A DNA stretch of 64,000 nucleotides, from assembly GCA_009792885.1 (NCBI GenBank), contig WMCF01000021.1:1161268-1225267 (forward strand), read 5' to 3'. Below are positions 1 through 13,640 of the stretch, in pieces; within the stretch, counting starts at the first letter, position 1, and the number at the start of each line of letters is the position of its first letter. The translations under genes were made by a program, and so were the position numbers. Below the pieces are notes generated by a model, which had not been told where the DNA came from, did not search any database, and saw only the letters and a program-made list of their open reading frames with translations. The DNA comes from Eremophila alpestris peregrina. Taxonomy: Eukaryota; Chordata; Aves; Passeriformes; Alaudidae.

Positions 1-50
1 CCCCGCACACAGCCCCGAGAGCGCTGCAGCCCCCGCACACAGCCCTGGGT
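1..50. repeat. Start of a 30-bp GC-rich tandem repeat cut by the window edge
   Basis: Bases 1-30 and 31-50 begin with the same 15-base phrase (ccccgcacacagccc), giving a period of 30 bp with the second copy incomplete or diverged after about 16 bases. The array probably continues to the left of the window. The following 70 bases remain GC- and CpG-rich. Confidence 0.55.
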
Positions 51-1232
51 CAGGCACTGCCGGTGCTGTCTGGCACCGAGGAGCCGCAGAGACGGGCAGC
101 GTTGCGGGCTCATCTGACCAGCCTGCCAAAATGACAGAAATGTGCTGCAGGACACATTGTGCAGCTCAGAGAGGCTGATTTGAAGGTCGCAGCTACGGTA
201 GGCAGGCTTTGCTCCACGCCAAAGAGTCATCACGTACATTTTTAAATGTTTTTGCAGCAAACTGGCTGTTTGGGGCAAAAACCTGCCGAATTTCAGACAT
301 TCTCTATAAGTAAGGGCATGAGAATTAAAGCCATGACTTCTGCAGCCTCCCCAGCCCATCGAGCGTGGCCTGAGCCCCAGCACTTGCCAGCAGTTTTGGG
401 CTCAGAGCATGGTTTTGGTTCTCTCTCCATCCCTTTGGGAGCCAGGGCTGCTCTCTAGGGTCTGTGCCAGCACCTGCTCTGGGGCTGGCCTCACGCAGCT
501 CCCGGCCATCAGCAGCCTGAGGTTCTGCTTCTTAAAGGACATCATCAACGTCCTAAATCGGATATTTAACGATAAAAATAGCACGGCAGTGTGCACAACA
601 GCCCCGAAGCGCTGGCATCAGTTCCCCAAGCCCCATTTCAGGCGGATGAAACTTTGCCCGGTGCAGGCTTTGGGCTCGGAACCGCCCCTGTGGAGCGGCT
701 GGGGCTCCCCCCGCCCCAAACTGCACCTAGAGCTCAAAATGAGCTCAAGTTCTGTCTCAAAACTATTTGTGGCATCAAAACCCTTTTGTGGTCTTGCAGC
801 TCACGTAAGACCAAACCTTGGCCCCAGTAATAGCAGACAAAAACTCCCCTTAAATTAAATAAGGAGTTCTTTTTTCATCCTGCAGAGGAGGAACTTTGCT
901 ATAACAAAAATAACTAAGTGATCAAAAAAGAGACAAATTAGGGGAAAGGTAGGGTTGGAATTAAATGGAAAAATAAAGTAAATCACATCACTAATTGAGT
1001 CAATTTGTTGATTATAAAGCCAGAAGGCACCACTGAGATCACTCCTCCTGACCTCCAAACTCATGCAGTCTAGAGGAGTTCCAGGAATTAATCCATGCTT
1101 TGAGCCTAAAAGCTGGGGCTGAAGTAGAAGATAACTTCCAGAAAATTATTCTGTCTTTATCTAGTACAGCCTAGGAAGAATTTGCTGAAATCCCCATCCC
1201 TTTGTGCAAACAGCTAACTGTCTAGCAGGTAA
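51..1232. other. Non-coding stretch, GC-rich then AT-rich
   Basis: Bases 345-820 are moderately GC-rich and carry a 149-codon open frame (409-858, plus) with no domain, signal or family I recognise. Several frames are open at once there, as expected from composition. Bases 820-1232 are AT-rich and featureless. Confidence 0.5.
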
Positions 1233-1281
1233 AATTTTCTATCCCTCCAATATAAAGAATTTTCTATCCCTTCAATATAAG
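1233..1281. repeat. Two-copy tandem duplication, about 25 bp
   Basis: Copies 1233-1257 and 1258-1281 both begin aattttctatccct or aattttctatccctt and differ by one substitution and one missing A at the end. The lack of decay suggests a fairly recent local slippage event. Confidence 0.8.
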
Positions 1282-1843
1282 TTTGTGCTCCAACTGCTTG
1301 TTAAACCAACTCCTTGGATAAATTAACATGGCAGGACTGCCATGGTTTGGGTAACCCCGTGACCAATAAAGTGTGTGTTCTTCAGGTGTGTCACTCCTGT
1401 GAGCAGTCAGTCTCTGTCAGAGGTCCTGCTCCTTAGCACAGAAGTGCCCACCCATTCTTCAAATGTGATTTGTGGTCTTACACATGACTTTAAATTATTT
1501 CTGTGCAATTGGGCCCAAGTTATGGAGTAGCAAATGGCCACAAAGGGATGTGGATCAGTGTCTGCTGGCTGTGTATCTACTCTAGTAGTCACATCTCTGG
1601 GGTAGGTGCAAGCTATCCAAGTAATCAGCTTTTCCACCATGCAACTGATTAAAAAGAAAAACAAAAACACCCAACAAACTAACAACCCAAAACAAGAAAC
1701 CAAAAACTGGACAGTTCAGGTGTCTGCTGTTAAATGCCACTGTTTTCAACAGTAAACTTTGGAGTGTTTTTACAGAGGGGTTATTTTCCCATTGATATTT
1801 TGCAAACCATAAAGCACTGAAGTTGACTGACATCCCTGTGGTT
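1282..1843. other. Non-coding, no recognisable element
   Basis: AT-rich sequence with short minus-strand open frames (98 and 83 codons) that have low-complexity content and no recognisable motif. No repeat, promoter or RNA gene seen. Confidence 0.45.
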
Positions 1844-1935
1844 CACAGAATCACAGAATAATTTAGGTTGGAAAAGAGCTCTGAGATCATTGAGTCCTAC
1901 CTTTGACTAATCACCACCTTGTCAACTGGCCCAGG
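1844..1935 (-). mobile_element. CR1 LINE 3' fragment, short
   Basis: The start (cacagaatcacagaat) followed by a 'ttaggttggaaaagagctct' style block and 'agatcattgagtcc' is the reverse complement of the characteristic CR1 3' end, so the element points to the minus strand. The match fades after about 90 bases, where a diverged 'caccaccttgtcaactgg' segment gives way to unrelated sequence. It is 5'-truncated, as is usual for CR1, and contains no coding sequence. I recognise the family from its general consensus and did not align it. Confidence 0.85.
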
Positions 1936-4882
1936 GCAAGAGGGTGGCAGAGTCAGGAAAAAGACCTGGGACTTTAATGGAGCACCAAATCTACCAGTCA
2001 GGCTTCCAAGTTTAATACCTCCCTACTAGATGGGCAATTCTTAATCCATTCAATTTTCACTATATATTAATTTTTCAATATTCTTTTGGAATAAGTCATT
2101 AATTTGGAGTGTGTTTACTTGCAGTAATCAAAATGTCACACTTTTTTGCAGAAAGGAAAAAGCCATACAAAATTATACCACCCAGCCTTGCTACTTTTAC
2201 CAAACCAACTTGCAATCCTGTCAAAAAAATCACATTACATTTGACAAGATTTGTTTTTGCAAACATATATTGAGTGGCATTAATTATGTTTTCCACCATT
2301 AATTCTTTATGAAATGAGTCTGAGCTAATCTATTTCATTATTTTCCCCAGAGAAAAGGAAGCCTGGCAATTATTTAGGTCACAAGATTGCCTGACTTACA
2401 GCCTTCTGAAAGTTCATGGTCCAAAACTTAATAAAAGCCACTTAATTGAAGTCTCTACTTTTGTCTATTTATTAAAATCCTTTGACTATTAACGTATTCC
2501 TCATTTCCTAAAGGGTAGAGGCACAGTGACTGCCTCGTGCCTTTTTCCTTTCCTTACCCTCTTATCTACACCCAGATAAGATCTCTGGTCCCTTTGGAGT
2601 GATTTTGGATTGTGCCTTTTACCAGGTAGATAGAAGGGTTCATTTGCAAAGTTAGTCGATAGAACTGCTCTTTGCTTTTAATGCTAATTTCAGTACTGCA
2701 AACTTTCTCCCGATTTGCCCAGGGACACAGCAGATATCTCTAAGAGCCTCATGCCTCATTTTACCTCTTAGTAATGTTGGAAGCACATATTTTAGGAGCA
2801 TTATGAGAACTAATTAGCGAATCTTTCCAAAACTGTGAGGCAAGTGCATATTCCCTTCATGCAGCCTATTTCCTTGCGATGTGCTCTGCTGAGGCAGAAG
2901 CCAGGATTCCTCTGTGGCACCCGAAGAGGATGTGTTGGAGGCAGCGGATCAATTACTTGCTGCAATTCCAAAGCCTTCAGGCTCCTTGGACAGCTCCCAC
3001 AGTGCCAAGTCTCTCTGCAAGCCGGGGCTCGGTGCCCGCAGACGGCAGCAGCAGAGCTGATACTCTGCTGCCTGACTCAGAGCTGTGACAGGAGCAGTGA
3101 CAGTGACAGCAGGGAAGTGCTGACACGGCCCTGGCAGCTGACTGCCTTCAAAGGGAGACACATTTCCCCGTGCTCCTGCACACGTGGGGCTAATGGTCAT
3201 GTTCAAAGCCAGGATGGTGGGATTTCTAACTGTTTGTCAACTGTGAGAGAAAAAGGGGTTATTTTAACTGCAGCAAACTTATTCATCACCTGTGGTTCCT
3301 TCAGCTTCCTGTGCTATCCATCCAGCTCTCCTCAAAACACTGCAAAGCCAGGTTTTGCTCGTGTAAAAAGCATTATGCAGACTCCTGAGTAGTTCTCAAT
3401 TATAATTCCAGGGATGATTTACCTGATTTTTAGGGCAAATGAACAAATTGCACTTTGCTTTCCAATACTGTAATACTTAGTCTGCTCTTGATTGAATGCA
3501 GGATGCGCAGTTACATTAAGAATTAATATCTAGTTTTAATATGTTTTCAGTGTCCTCTACAAGACTACTTTTTCCTTTGGCAACCTCAGTGTCTATAAAA
3601 CCCAGACACACTCTCTTTTCACAGCAGCAATCTTTCCTCGAAAATACAAAATGCTATTTCTTCTGAGATTGCATTAGCTAAAGAAAATGTGCTATGCACC
3701 AGGAGACTTATTAAAGGCAAGTCTAAAAAAACGGGGGTGAGGGGCAAGAGAGGTCCTTTTCCTTATTTTTCTTTTTATTTAAATTATTATTCCTAAGGAA
3801 AAAAATCAGACTCCAAACATCCAGCTGAAAACCTGATTGGAAACAGAAATTTGAGCTCAGAAGTATTCTGCGATGACTCATGAGAACAATAGTTTAGTGC
3901 CTATTGCTTCCAGTTCCCTTCTAATGGCCAGTTTTAACATGTGGACCACCAGGATTAGGATCAAAGTTGCCTTCTTTTGGGAGTATTTTCATTATTGGCA
4001 AGGCATTCACTAGCACCACATCCACAAACTGAATCAAGAGGAGAAGTGGGAAGTAGAATAAATTGCTATATGGGGAAAAGCAGATTGAGTGCTTCTGACA
4101 TACTAAAGGAATAAAAATCAGCTCTCTGGAAATGTTTGATATATCTGTGAGAAATCCCTGTCTTGGGATGGACTCTGTAGGAGAGGGAATTAAATATCAG
4201 ATCCAAAAAACAAATCAAAACCCCACTATAATGCATTTATTTCTTGAATCTCATTTTGACAGTCAGTTTCTTGATTTGCAGGAACCTGACTCAAGATAAT
4301 TAATTTCTTGACGTTGGCAATGACACAGATGCACCTAAATCTCCTTCCTTCTTACCTAGCTCAGCTATTGAAAGGAGACCCTGGAGGACAACAAAGTCAC
4401 AGCAACCCAAACGAGCTCTCACAAGCATCATCTGGAGCTCTTTTGAATGGTGACTTTGGACTTTGAAGGCCTGCGGTTTTGGGTAGCATAAAACATTCTT
4501 TGTAAATGGATCTTTGGTAAAAAAACAAAACCAAAACGAAACATTGCTTTGGAGACAAAAAAAAAAAAAAAGACCAGAACCAAACTTTCATAAAATCACT
4601 TAAGATGGCACATTTAAAATCAACCATAATAGAAAGTATTGTTAATGTTTGCCTTCAGCTGTAGGGACCTCACTACATCATCTCAGTTCAGAAAGCAAGG
4701 TAAAGAGACAGGACTGACTTCTTCATCTCACTTGGTGGTCACTAAGCGACCCCATGAACCAGGCAAAGCCTCTGACTTCATTCTGATTGGTTTTGTAGCT
4801 CACAGGACTGGTTTTCTTGGCCATACAGTCTACAATGCTAATTCAAACCCAGTATTTGCTTTCTCATTCAGCAATGAGAGAG
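1936..4882. other. AT-rich non-coding stretch
   Basis: Holds a 185-codon plus-strand open frame (2835-3392) with mixed composition and no recognised domain or signal peptide, and a 15-base A run (4557-4571). A TATA-like word (ctataaaac) lies at about 3593-3601 but no gene follows it. Nothing else is supportable. Confidence 0.45.
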
Positions 4883-4938
4883 GGAAACATTTGCCCACCT
4901 GCTCTGAGAAGGAAACATTTGCCCACCTGCTCTGAGCA
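4883..4938. repeat. Two-copy tandem duplication, 28 bp
   Basis: 4883-4910 and 4911-4938 are identical apart from one base near the end of the unit. The unit begins ggaaacatttgcccacctgc. Confidence 0.85.
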
Positions 4939-6530
4939 CAGGGAAGTTTCTGCACCACACAGCCATTACCCATCCATCTTTCCCTGCAATGCTAAAACAC
5001 CACATGCTGCAGCTTTTTGGGAAAGATAATGAGCAAAGACAGCAGCATCAGAGGGGTGGCTGAGAGCCTTGGAGCAGCTCACACCAAGGGAGTGGCTCTG
5101 CCCAGGAGCCCCTTCCCAGCCTGGGATGTCTGTGCTGGCACCTGGGAGATGCTCAGCCCCAGCCCTGGGGCACCTGGGCCCCTCTTCTTGAAATGAGGGG
5201 ACACCTCACAAACCTCTGCCACATGAGGAACTCACTCACATGAGGAACTGAAAAACTGCAAGCACCTTCCTTCTGAGCAGCAGCTTCCAAATGGGAGGTT
5301 GATGTTTTAGAGATGAATAGTCCCCCTGGCATATCCTTCAGTTAATTGCACATTTTTTCCTGTATAACAGTAGCCTGAACCTTTGCAAGATCTGTAAATA
5401 AGTGTTATTATTGGTTCCTCCCTTGCCACTTGAAATCATGTGAAATTTGGGATTTTATCACAATATTGCTGGGTTTTGACAACAGACCCACAATTATTAT
5501 TTCTGTTTTGAGTATTTCACTCCTTTTGGTATGCAAAGTTTGTTACAATTTTTCATTACTTTTACAAAATGTCTTGCATTATGAAGAACAATTCTTATGT
5601 ATTTCATGCCATTATGCTAACCATGAAAAACATTTACATATGTCTGGCAAGAAAGTTTTGTGAAGAGATTCCAGCTAAGTCCTAATTAAAAGAACTTCAT
5701 GTGTAATAAAGTCCTCAAAAATATTAAAAATCATATTTAAAGCATTCTCATAAAACGTGTATTGAGAAAAGACAAGTTAATTCTCGAAGGCTCCATTATT
5801 AAAGCAAAAATTAATATTTGTACTGTTTCTAAATTGGAATAAAATTGCAAGGATGCAAACACTATCCTATATCATAATCTATAAACCAGTCACAAATGTT
5901 AAATCAACTGTAAAAATGATTTAAAATCTACATGACTAATTTTATTAAACTGATTTAAAATCACATTTGTGGTACCTTCATTTATTAACTGTATTTCAGA
6001 CAACACTGTGTTTATAATGGATTTGCATGAATACAGATATATATGGAGAAGAAACTGTCTGTTAGAAGGGACAAGACCTTTCCTCCTCTGTGCATGTTTT
6101 CTTAGCACATACTTGTGGTAAACAGAAATATACAAATTAAAGATGCAGAGGCCTTGTTAGGTTCTGCAGTCAATTCTCTGCAATTTTATGGTTGTTCTTT
6201 TCAGTTTGCTTATTCATAACACAATGATTTTTGTTCTTTGTTCCAACCTTAGAAAGCACTTCACAAATATTGATTAATATCTGTAAAACTGTAGCCATTT
6301 CTAGTATCATTCTGTCTTTTTGCAGATGGGAGTATTGTGGGCATTTAGCTCTAGCACAGATCCAACTAAATCAACAAAGCTATTTCTGGTTTATTTTGGC
6401 AAAGCCAATTAGAATCAGCAGCTGAACTGGAGACAGATAAGAAAGGGTTATATGAAAATTTTAGGGAGCTCACAAGCAGTTACTGGCTTTCCAATTATTA
6501 TTTCCATGGGTGTTAATCTCATTGCATTCC
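4939..6530. other. Non-coding: GC-rich patch, small direct repeat, AT-rich DNA
   Basis: 5040-5215 is a GC-rich but CpG-poor patch. A 17-bp direct repeat (cacatgaggaactc core) occupies 5220-5250. From 5251 to 6430 the sequence is strongly AT-rich with no repeat or exon signal that I can recognise. Confidence 0.5.
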
Positions 6531-7190
6531 TCCTTAGGGTCCCAGCCCTGGGAACAGGCAAGGCTCTGATGTTGTCATCATCACCCCAGGGACCCATGGA
6601 TTTGGTGAGCCCCTGGCAGGACAGGGAGGCTGATGTTGGGCACCCACACGGGGCCAGGGGTCCTGACTCTGTCTGTCCTCCCCAGCAGCTGCTGTCTCTG
6701 CTGGCTGGTGGCAGCAGGAGGTGACACTGCTCCCTGGGTGTTGGTGGCAGAGACTCTGCTGCTGCCATCCCACAGCACCAAAATCAGCACAAGTTTTCTA
6801 AGTGTTTATGACAGAAAGATGTGCAAAGTCTTCTCACTCTTCTTTCCAAACATCAGAAATTGCAATTCCCTGGGAATAAGGAAAATCAAAATGCCAAACT
6901 CTGTGCAGGGCAAGCAGGGAGTGCTGGGCACTGGCAGGCAGGAGGGGCCATTCTGTGTCCCACTGAGGGGGTTGGTTCCAGCCTGTGTAAGGACCCCAGC
7001 AGCCCCAGCTGGCCCCAGGCAGATTCAAGGAGCCCCCCGAGGGGAGCAGTGCAGTTGGGTGTTGCCTGAGGTTCAGGAGTGTGTCCCTCAGCTGGATCCT
7101 GAGCATCAGGGCAAACCTTTCCCCTTTGCTCTGCCCTTTCCATCCTCCATGGGCAGCCTCTGCTGTGAACTCTTCTAGAAGGGCACACAC
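6531..7190. other. GC-rich, CpG-depleted patch
   Basis: GC-rich sequence in which CpG is nearly absent. Open frames of 79 to 181 codons overlap on both strands and in several frames, which is the signature of composition and not of a single coding frame. No domain recognised. Confidence 0.5.
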
Positions 7191-10100
7191 ACGCTCAACA
7201 CCAAAACACCTTCAGCAAAACACATTTTCCAGAGTTTGGGCTGAATAAACCTATCCAAGTGAAATTATGCTGGACCTGTCTGTGCCCTCCAGGAGGACAA
7301 AAAGCCCAGTGTCACATCTGACTTCTTAAATCTGCAGATTTCAGCAATCGTTTGTTTCAGGCGTTATCTCCTCACCAGCACGTACTGACCTTAGACATAA
7401 GGAACAATCAGCAGGATTCATGCAGATAAATATTCCAATGCACTTTATCTTAGGGAAGCTGCAAACATGTTTGCAAGACAGACACAGTTACTGCTCCTTC
7501 AAGACTCCATATGACCTTTAACATCATTTTCCACAAAAGTTAATTTCTGTGATTAATGCAATATACTAAAACCCATAAATCTGATCATTTGAAGGATTCA
7601 AATTAGGAATTATTGACAGCTGATAGAACAGAAGTGCAGAGATGAGGCAGATTTTCTCATCTGTCCATCTAAATGTTGGAACATGTATTGATTAAAATAT
7701 GACATGGTATAGAACCCACCATAAATCTAAAATCTATTAGATTAACAGAGGCATTCAATTAACATAAAATGACAACCTAAGAAAAAAGCCATGAATGGGG
7801 ACCTATCTCAGTTTGTAATATTTTAACCCACCTATCTGGGCAAGTTTTGAGATAAACAGAGATGTGTGCCTGGTTTCCCCTTGGCTCAGTACCTGCAGGT
7901 ACAACCTGAACCCTCAGGTGAATGTAAGCCCTTGTGTTCTGGCTTTCCAGTTGAAAATACTTATATATTCAAGCTGAGCATAAAGTACAAAATTGCATCT
8001 ATTACAATAATGCCACCATTTTCAAAAATGACCAAAAAGGTCCTTGTTGTGCATGAATCTCCTGGACCTAGAATCACCTGCTCCCTTCTGTTTGAAGTTA
8101 CTTCAATTATTCCTTCCATCTAAAAGCTGAAATATCCCTAAATGCAGCAAGAGCATTAGCAGGGGAATGAACTTTACAGGTAGAAACCATGAAAATGACA
8201 CACACACACATAAAGCAGAAGAGTCCTTATGTGAGCACTGACCCCAAGTAACTCTCAGCCCTTACATGTGTTACTCAGCAAAGTCCAGCTGCAGAAACAT
8301 CTGGACTCTACAAGTGCAGGTTTTATCCCACTGGGTCCATAAAAATCTTGTAAGGAAGTACAAAATTTCCTACCACCCAGACCGAAGTAGGCTGCCTAAA
8401 GCACCCAGAAGAGATATCTTGAAAGAAATAAATACATAAATTTGACCTTTCTATTCCCTACTTAAAGTGGGGAAGTCAGGGGAGTGGCATGGGAAAACAA
8501 ATGCCATATGAATGTTCTGATGTTAAAGACACAGAGGAGGCTCAACTTGCCTGGCACTGTTGCCAGATGGATCTCGTTTGCACAAGCTCTGAATGGCACA
8601 AAATCCAATTTCAATGATGAAGGGCACATTTTTTAATGTTCAACTGGTCAGGACTGGGAGGCCTTGCACTGGATAGGCATGGAAATGTGAGGGGAGCACT
8701 GGGATTTGGATCACAATACCGCAGGAGGTTCAGGTTTGCTTCCCACATCACTGCTCATTTTTGGTATCAGTCTATTTCAGGTGGACTTAAAACTGCTCAC
8801 ACTTCCATCAACCTCTCAGAATTTTTGCAAGTCTGGCAAACCCTGCCCACATTGCCAGATGTTACCTAAATGCCTGGTTTTCATGCCCTGGCTTGGAGCT
8901 CTTGTATGTGCAGGAAGGCAAATTCCTGTTCCAGTGCAGGCTCAAGGCTCCCCGGGGCTGCTGAGAGCTGAAATGACTCCCAGTTCCCTGTCCCTGGCTG
9001 CTCCCTGGGGCAGTGGCATTCCTCACATGGCTGCAGCTCCTTCTGGCCGACTCACCCCACCCCAGACACCCTTTAGCCAGCCTTATTCTTCCCAGTGATC
9101 AATAATTACCTTTCTCTGCTCCCACTGATGGCTGCTGGAAGGGGCAGCCTTATGTGGCTGCAGCAATTGAAACCATAATCTGTGCTCTAATGAGTATTTG
9201 TCCAGGGCTCACAACGGCAAATGGGAAAGTGTTAACCCAAAATCCCTGCAGAAGCTGACAGGGAAAGGTTGGCTGGCTGGAGTTATATACAAGTGGTGAA
9301 TTCTCCCAAGAACAAAATTACTATGTATTATTAGTCTGCATATTGCGTTCACATTTTAAAAGATACTAATTTTCTCTCTTTCTCTCCTTTTCTCCAAAGT
9401 ACCACTATTTAGGACTATAGATTCATAATTGCTCAGGAAAGCCATTGTCTGTGTTCTCTTAATATGTCCATTATATTTAATCTATCCTCAAGCCTCTATT
9501 CAAATGCAATTTGTTAATATTTTTATTATAAAATTTTGTCTTTTCTGTGAAGCTAACTTTCATATTACATTTTCCCCTGAAAGAGAAATTCAAGCTCTCA
9601 ACAAAGAATGTTGCAAACCAGGAATATATGAAACCAGGAAGCTCAAAACATATTTTTTAAAAAAGGAGGATTTTTAAATCTTCAATTTATATTTTTTTAC
9701 TTGTAATAATTATCAATAGTTGAAAAAATTGCTGTTGTGAAATGAAAAGGCAGGTTTTTGTTTAAAAAAAAAAAAAAGGAGGATTTAAACAATTCTTTCA
9801 ACAGCAATCCCAGTTTTTTCACACTCAGCAACTCAACCTAACTGTTTTTCTCTACCACAATCAGCAGAAGAAAAAAGGTTGTTTAAAGGACTGGGATTTC
9901 AAATGAAAAAACAAGGTTGTTGAAAATTCTCTAATCAATTCTACTGAATGAAATCAAGAGGGAAGAGTGAAAAAGCCTTCCTTGGAGCAGGTCAGCGTGA
10001 GCAGAGAGCTACAGATGTGTCAGGAGAGCTCCTGATTGCCAGCCTTGTCCAGACACAGCTGCTCCAGCCTCTACAGACAAGATCTGTTCAAGTGCCCAGA

Positions 10101-12480
10101 CTTCTGCACATTTTCATAAATCAAACTAAACCCACCCATTCTTATGCTTATAGGAGGCCAAGAACCAAGTGAGTTCATAATTGGTAAAAATGGAATTTAA
10201 CTGTTTCTTCACCCCCAGCAAACACCCAAAATTTAGTCCTGTTGAAGGCACACAGTTGTATTGTGGTGAGTCAACTAAGCAAAATAACTGCAACAAATGG
10301 AATAAACAAGTAAGCAAAAATGTCTCACAAACAAATCATTTACTAAAAATACACCACCTCTTTGGACTGAATGTTTTCTGTGCAAGCACAAGGGACAGCA
10401 GGCTGAAACAAAAAGTGAACGTGATCTGTTCACTGGGATTTTGACAGCAGAGCTCTGCTGGGGTCACACTGACCCTCTGTGCATGGCCAGCTGAAAACTC
10501 AGGAGAGCTTTCTCCTGTGGAGAGAGACAGAGGCACAGACCAAGAGTGGGGTCCTAACAGGTTTGCTGCAGTGCCTGCTAACAGCCTGGGATGCTCTCTG
10601 CTCTTGTGCCTCCTCCACAGGGATGAGCCCCAGGCAGGAGCAGATCCCCAGCAACCCCAGAGCCCTCCATCCTGCACCCAAGGGCAATGAACATAATTCT
10701 CACACTCTACTGACATCAGAGCCAAAGAAACATACACATCCAGTAAAAAATCCTGCTTTATGCTGCATGGAAATGGATCATTACTTCTCACCTGGAAGGA
10801 TCTGCCAAGAGTTGCAGTAATTAGGAGGAAAAAATGAATGGGGAATCACCATGACATACTGTATTCTCATAGCTCTAAAAGTGCTATTTGTAGCACCCCT
10901 TTGGTGTTAGGGCATGGTTCAAATAGCACAGGACTTTCACAGCAAAGGTGGCAGGAATCCATCCCTTCAGCCTACAAAGTGAAGAAATACCAGTGACAGA
11001 GTTACTGTGCAGCACTGATGCTCTGTGGCTCTGAGTTTCTGTGAAGAATAACATGACTCTGGAGCACCATCTTGCACATCACTGATTCACCTGAGTCTCA
11101 AACACAGAACCTGGTGGAAGCCAGAGATACTTCAGGAAAAAGATGCTCTTTTCCTCCTGCTGCATACAAGACAGCAGCATTGCCATCCCCACCTAGAGCA
11201 GCACTTGGTGTGGGTGGTGCCCACCCAGGCTGCAGCAGCTCAGGTCTCACTGATCCCCACCTCACACGGGAGCAAAAATACAAATAACACCCACTGGGAA
11301 GGGAAACCTGGTGTAATAAGAACATGGCTTATTTCTTTGACAAGAAAAAGAGAGTTGGGCAAGAAGCACAGACAAAACCCTTCAAACCAGCAGTGCTGCA
11401 GAAGGCCCAGCTGTCTGGAGAGATGCTCTTTGGGCCCCCTAACCAGAGGGGCTCCTGCCACCCCTGGGTGGTGGCCACAGAACTGACCCCAGGTCCAAGG
11501 GCTGAGTCCCAACAGGTCTGGGGAAGAGAATCAAAGAAAATCTGTGGGTTTGCAGTTCTAAGAAGGATGGATTATGTTCCTGGCACCATATGACTCCTCT
11601 GGAAACATACAGCAGAATACCTTCAGGGTGAGAGGGCAAGCAAGGTGACCAGGGAGGGGAAAATAAATGAGTGAGCTGTAGCAGCAGGGACTGCAGAAAG
11701 CACTCTTAGGAGGGAAAGGGGGATGCCAAGGAAAAGAGCTGCCTGTCTGAGGCAGCTCTGAGTTTACAAAGACCACCTGAAGCTGAGTTGGCAGGTGCAC
11801 AGGGATGAGCTCAGCTCTTGACAGAAAGATGAGACATCATACTTTGTATATAATTCCAACTGCACTAACTTACATCACTATTGAATTTAATTTGAATAAT
11901 GTTAACAGTCTCTCAAACCCTTCAGAAGAGAAATAGTTTAATGTCTGCAACATACACTAATGCTGGAAGAAAAATGACATGCTATTGTGTGTTCAGACAT
12001 CCATAGTATTTGCTATTTGTTTGGAGTTTTATGGACTTGGGAAGACAGATGGAAATTTTTTGTTAGAGCAATGCAAATGATAGCAACATTACTGGATGCC
12101 TTGTAGGAAGTCTCAGTGTGATAGCAAAGCCTCTAGATGTGAAATGTAAATTGAAATTAAGCTTTTCCACTGAAGAGGCACAAACTAGATTGAGTAAGTC
12201 TTAGGAAAAAAAGAAAATCAGCAACTTTCCCAGTTGACTGAGGGCACACCACCATAACACTACCTTAATGCAATGATCATGTTCTTCACCCACAGAGGGA
12301 ACCCTGAACATCAGATGTCTCACCACACCTGCCCAGGAGCTGCCACAATGTGAGGGCAAGAGATCTTTTCTTGGTTATTGAGTGCAAAGACAAAATCATT
12401 GTCAAGACAAAATGATTCTTCACCCAGCTCTTCATAAATCACTTGGGACAAAAAGCCTCCAGCCCTTAGATTTTGGGGTG
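7191..12480. other. Non-coding stretch with GC-rich patches
   Basis: Mostly AT-rich. GC-rich, CpG-poor patches lie at about 8935-9070, 10480-10700 and 11170-11560. A short (ac)n run sits near 8199-8211 and an A14 run at 9764-9777. Bases 9718-9930 contain loosely self-complementary A/T-rich blocks that I judge too imperfect to call a structured element. A 151-codon minus frame (10336-10791) is unrecognised. Confidence 0.4.
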
Positions 12481-13640
12481 CAGCTGCAGATGGGTTGTCA
12501 GACTGGTGCAAGGGAAGCAATTTGCTCTGTCCCTGAGCGATGCCCCGGGTACCTCTCAGCCCCTGTGTGAGACACCTGTGCTCACCCACGGCTGCGGGAG
12601 CGAGCTCCTGCCACGATGGGAAAAAAAAAAAAAAAAAAGGAAAAGAAAAAAGAAAAAACCGCGTCCGTACTCCTTGTTCGTGGGTTGTGAGCTCCCTCTT
12701 GTGGCTCTCTCGAAACTTCCAGCTATTTCCCAGCTCCCTGAAGCCCGCAGCGGTGCCGGGCTGGATGGGCAGTTACTGAGCTGGAACAGTAATTCTCCAC
12801 ACACCACCAGAACAGCCACCCTTCATCCCAGTGACTTGCTGCTTTACGTCTCAAGTTCTATTCAAACCTTAAATATAATAAATGTACGTTCTCTGTACAC
12901 GCTCCAAGCCCACTGCAGCTCCAACGAAGGGGTGCAGCTGAAGCATTGCCCTGTGCAGGAGAGCTCTTGACCTGCCCTGCTGCACAGCACGCAGGACCAG
13001 GAGAGCATGGAAAGTCCTCTGCCAGCTCTCTTGGCTACTGAGGGGTCCCTGGATCCCCTCACCTCCTCTGTGCCCACAGGGGACCACTCATCTGCTCTCC
13101 TTCAAAATTCAGACAGCATCACTGAGCACCACAGCCCTCCCTCATTTCTGGGTTGCCCCAAAAGCCAGTGGCCCTGCAGGGATCTCATCCCTCCCTGACC
13201 TGTCTCACCTCTGAAATCAGAGTCCTGTAGCTGCTCAGGAAACATTTGCATTACACCACTGCCAGGCCCCATGGTTTCCCCAGTTGTCCAGTTTTCTTTC
13301 TGAAGTATCCAATTAGGCAACTTTTCAGGGAAAGGAAACAGAACTTTGGAGTGCTTATAACAGCACCTTATAACCAGGGTGAGCCCTGCTGTTCCTGTTT
13401 GCTGCTACCACAGCCACAAAGTGACCACTCAATCCATGTGCTGCAGGGATCCTGGCGCTTCAGCACAGCCCCAGTCCTGGCCCTGGGACTTCCCTGTGCA
13501 GGAGCTCAGCCCACTGCCAGCACCCAACAGCAGCATATGCTTTTACACCTACCACAATGGCTACAGAAGGGTTTTTGGAACAAAGAAAGATATTTTAAAA
13601 AGCATAGCTGAGGGAGAGGTGGCCCTATAATATTCTATTT
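12481..13640. other. GC-rich stretch with some CpG and an A-rich purine tract
   Basis: 12520-12780 has a modest CpG count around an 18-base A run that extends into a purine tract (12621-12658). Bases 12960-13560 are GC-rich and CpG-poor. A 165-codon plus frame (12473-12970) runs through the A tract as poly-lysine and is not convincing as a gene. Confidence 0.4.
12621..12658 (+). repeat. A-rich homopurine tract
   Basis: Eighteen A in a row followed by mixed A/G to 12658, about 38 purines without a pyrimidine. A simple low-complexity tract with no adjoining retroposon body that I can recognise. Confidence 0.8.

Noticed and set aside
2835..3392. 185-codon plus-strand open frame
   Set aside because: No recognisable domain, repeated motif or signal peptide, no splice or promoter context, and other frames are also open here. 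Taken as chance.
9718..9930. Loose inverted similarity between A/T-rich blocks
   Set aside because: Pairing is too imperfect and composition too simple to support a structured element or a transposon with terminal repeats.
12473..12970. 165-codon plus-strand open frame
   Set aside because: It reads through an A18 purine tract as poly-lysine; low complexity.
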